The notes below the pieces were generated by a model. It did not search any database. It saw only the letters and a list, made by a program, of their open reading frames with translations, and had not been told where the DNA came from. Positions 63,101 to 64,000 of a stretch of DNA of 64,000 bases are shown here, one piece after another. The stretch is taken from contig CAWFRO010000006.1 of the NCBI GenBank assembly GCA_963818225.1, forward strand, positions 434,001-498,000, in the 5' to 3' direction. Within the stretch, counting starts at the first letter, position 1. Each line of letters opens with the position of its first letter. The position numbers and the translations under genes are program-made. The DNA comes from Palsa-504 sp963818225. Its GTDB lineage: Bacteria; Actinomycetota; Actinomycetes; Streptosporangiales; Streptosporangiaceae.

Positions 63101-63558
63101 GTGAGCACTCTGTGGCGCATGCCACCTTCAGCCTCGAACGCACCTACCCGGCGGCGCCGGCTCGCGTGTTCGCCGCGTGGTCCGAGCCCGCGGCGAAGGC
63201 TCAATGGTTCGCGGGCCCGGACTCGCAGCACCGGCTCGATTTCCGGGTCGGCGGCCATGAGGTCACCCGCGGAGCGGGCGGCGGCGGCGAGGCTCTGACC
63301 TTCGAGTCGACCTACCACGACATCGTTCCGTCAGCCCGGATCGTCTACAGCTCCACGCTGTCGGTTCGCGACAAGGTCGCCACCGTGTCGCTCACCACGG
63401 TGGAAATCTCTCCGGCCGGTAACGGTACCCGGCTCGTCCTGACCGAGCAGGGCGCCTACCTCGACGGCCTGGAAGACCCGGGCTGGCGCGAGCAGGGGAC
63501 CGGCAAGCAGCTCGATGCCCTGGGCACCGAGCTGACGGAAAGCGGGACACGCCGATGA
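63097..63558 (+). CDS. SRPBCC/AHSA1-like protein
   Basis: 153 residues from the ATG overlapping the ArsR stop. Helix-grip pattern: FSLERTYPAAPARVFAAWSE, AQWFAGPD, EALTFESTYHDIVPSARIVY, GTRLVLTEQGAYLDGLEDP. ArsR-SRPBCC pairs are widespread; the SRPBCC member probably binds a hydrophobic ligand or chaperone partner. The stop overlaps the start of the SnoaL-like gene. Confidence 0.92.
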   Translation: MSEHSVAHATFSLERTYPAAPARVFAAWSEPAAKAQWFAGPDSQHRLDFRVGGHEVTRGAGGGGEALTFESTYHDIVPSARIVYSSTLSVRDKVATVSLTTVEISPAGNGTRLVLTEQGAYLDGLEDPGWREQGTGKQLDALGTELTESGTRR

Positions 63559-64000
63559 GCGCACCGGGCCGCCAGCGCGAGGCTGAGATCTGCTCTCTCA
63601 TCGAGGCCTGGACCGAAGCGCTGCGCGCCAGGGACGTAGCCGGGCGCACCGCGCACTACGCCGATGACGTCCTGATCTTCGATGCCGTCACCCCGCTGCA
63701 GCATGCCGGCCTGGACGCGCTCAGGCACAGGCTGGTCCAGTGGTTCTCAACCTTCGACGGCCCGATCGACTGCGAAGTGCGCGACCTGCAGATCACCGCG
63801 GACCAGCACGTCGCGTTCTGCCGCTCTGTGCAGCGATTCCGCGGCTCGCTGACCGGCGGCGGGACGCTGGACATGCTGGTCCGCTACACCACCTGCCTGC
63901 GCCAGACCGGCCGGGGCTGGACGGTCATCCACGAGCACGCATCTGTCCCCTTCGAGCCCGAGACCGGCCTGGCGCTGGTCGCCGGCCGCCAGCCCGGGTA
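63555..64000 (+). CDS. SnoaL/DUF4440-like NTF2-fold protein (3' partial)
   Basis: Starts at the ATG overlapping the SRPBCC stop and runs open to the window end (148 codons visible). NTF2-like fold: ICSLIEAWTEALRARDVAGR, HYADDVLIFDAVTPL, RHRLVQWFSTFDGPIDCEV, VRYTTCLRQTGRGWTVIHEH with the usual C-terminal strand. Members bind or isomerise small molecules. Third gene of the ArsR operon; role unknown. Confidence 0.87.
   Translation, partial: MSAPGRQREAEICSLIEAWTEALRARDVAGRTAHYADDVLIFDAVTPLQHAGLDALRHRLVQWFSTFDGPIDCEVRDLQITADQHVAFCRSVQRFRGSLTGGGTLDMLVRYTTCLRQTGRGWTVIHEHASVPFEPETGLALVAGRQPG

Overview
The window is about 64 kb of very GC-rich DNA with dense, overlapping genes, GTG/TTG starts and families typical of Actinomycetota: DUF222/HNH proteins, SARP-type and LuxR-type ATPase regulators, an F420-type PPOX protein, a PAC2 protein, an LpqI-like GH3 enzyme and DUF2332. 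It looks like a soil-type, Streptosporangiales-like actinobacterium, but nothing here fixes the genus. One selenocysteine tRNA gene is present. There are no rRNA genes, CRISPR arrays or prophages.

Layout. 1-4.3 kb: 3' end of a GH3 hydrolase facing a cell-envelope glycosyltransferase pair (GT2-GtrA fusion plus a frameshifted YkcA/B-like mannosyltransferase). 4.4-6.5 kb: DUF222/HNH protein. 6.5-14.5 kb: CoA-transferase, methyltransferase, a hydrolase-glycosyltransferase fusion and a SARP regulator. 14.5-19.4 kb: Fpg/Nei glycosylase, HD hydrolase, two-component system and CYTH protein. 19.42-20.04 kb: a shrunken TnpB element with matching ends. 20-23.4 kb: PCMT-like methyltransferase, GT87 and a membrane protein. 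23.4-30.5 kb: selenocysteine island with selA, selB and tRNA-Sec (selC), interspersed with a secreted beta-helix protein and a GH13 glucosidase. 30.7-36.9 kb: membrane glycosyltransferase, methyltransferases, a VOC protein whose start runs into a ~340-bp purine-only tract, DUF2332, a GntR regulator and small membrane proteins. 37-41.5 kb: broken WYL regulator, VOC, two SRPBCC/TetR-type genes, PPOX and moaA. 41.6-47.9 kb: CDF transporter, DUF6457-Rieske ORF, frameshifted 5' nuclease, M24 peptidase, PAC2, Lrp and an AMP-binding fragment. 48-55.3 kb: LuxR-type ATPase regulator and a 1.5-kaa GH38 alpha-mannosidase. 55.5-59.3 kb: thiamine locus, thiE divergent from a TPP riboswitch and thiO-thiS-thiG-thiD. 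59.3-64 kb: repeat-rich spacer, a small gene behind twin ATATAT operators, LacI regulator plus dehydrogenase, and an ArsR-SRPBCC-SnoaL operon.

How genes work together. SelA, SelB and tRNA-Sec form three of the four parts of UGA recoding; selD and the selenoproteins must lie elsewhere. The thi genes make the thiazole and pyrimidine halves of thiamine under feedback by TPP. Several regulators have candidate operators beside them (GntR, WYL, OmpR, LacI, ArsR).

Data quality matters here. At least five single-base disruptions occur in otherwise well-conserved genes, and the purine tract sits exactly at a gene start. Sequencing or assembly error is a real alternative to pseudogenisation for these, and the entries say so.
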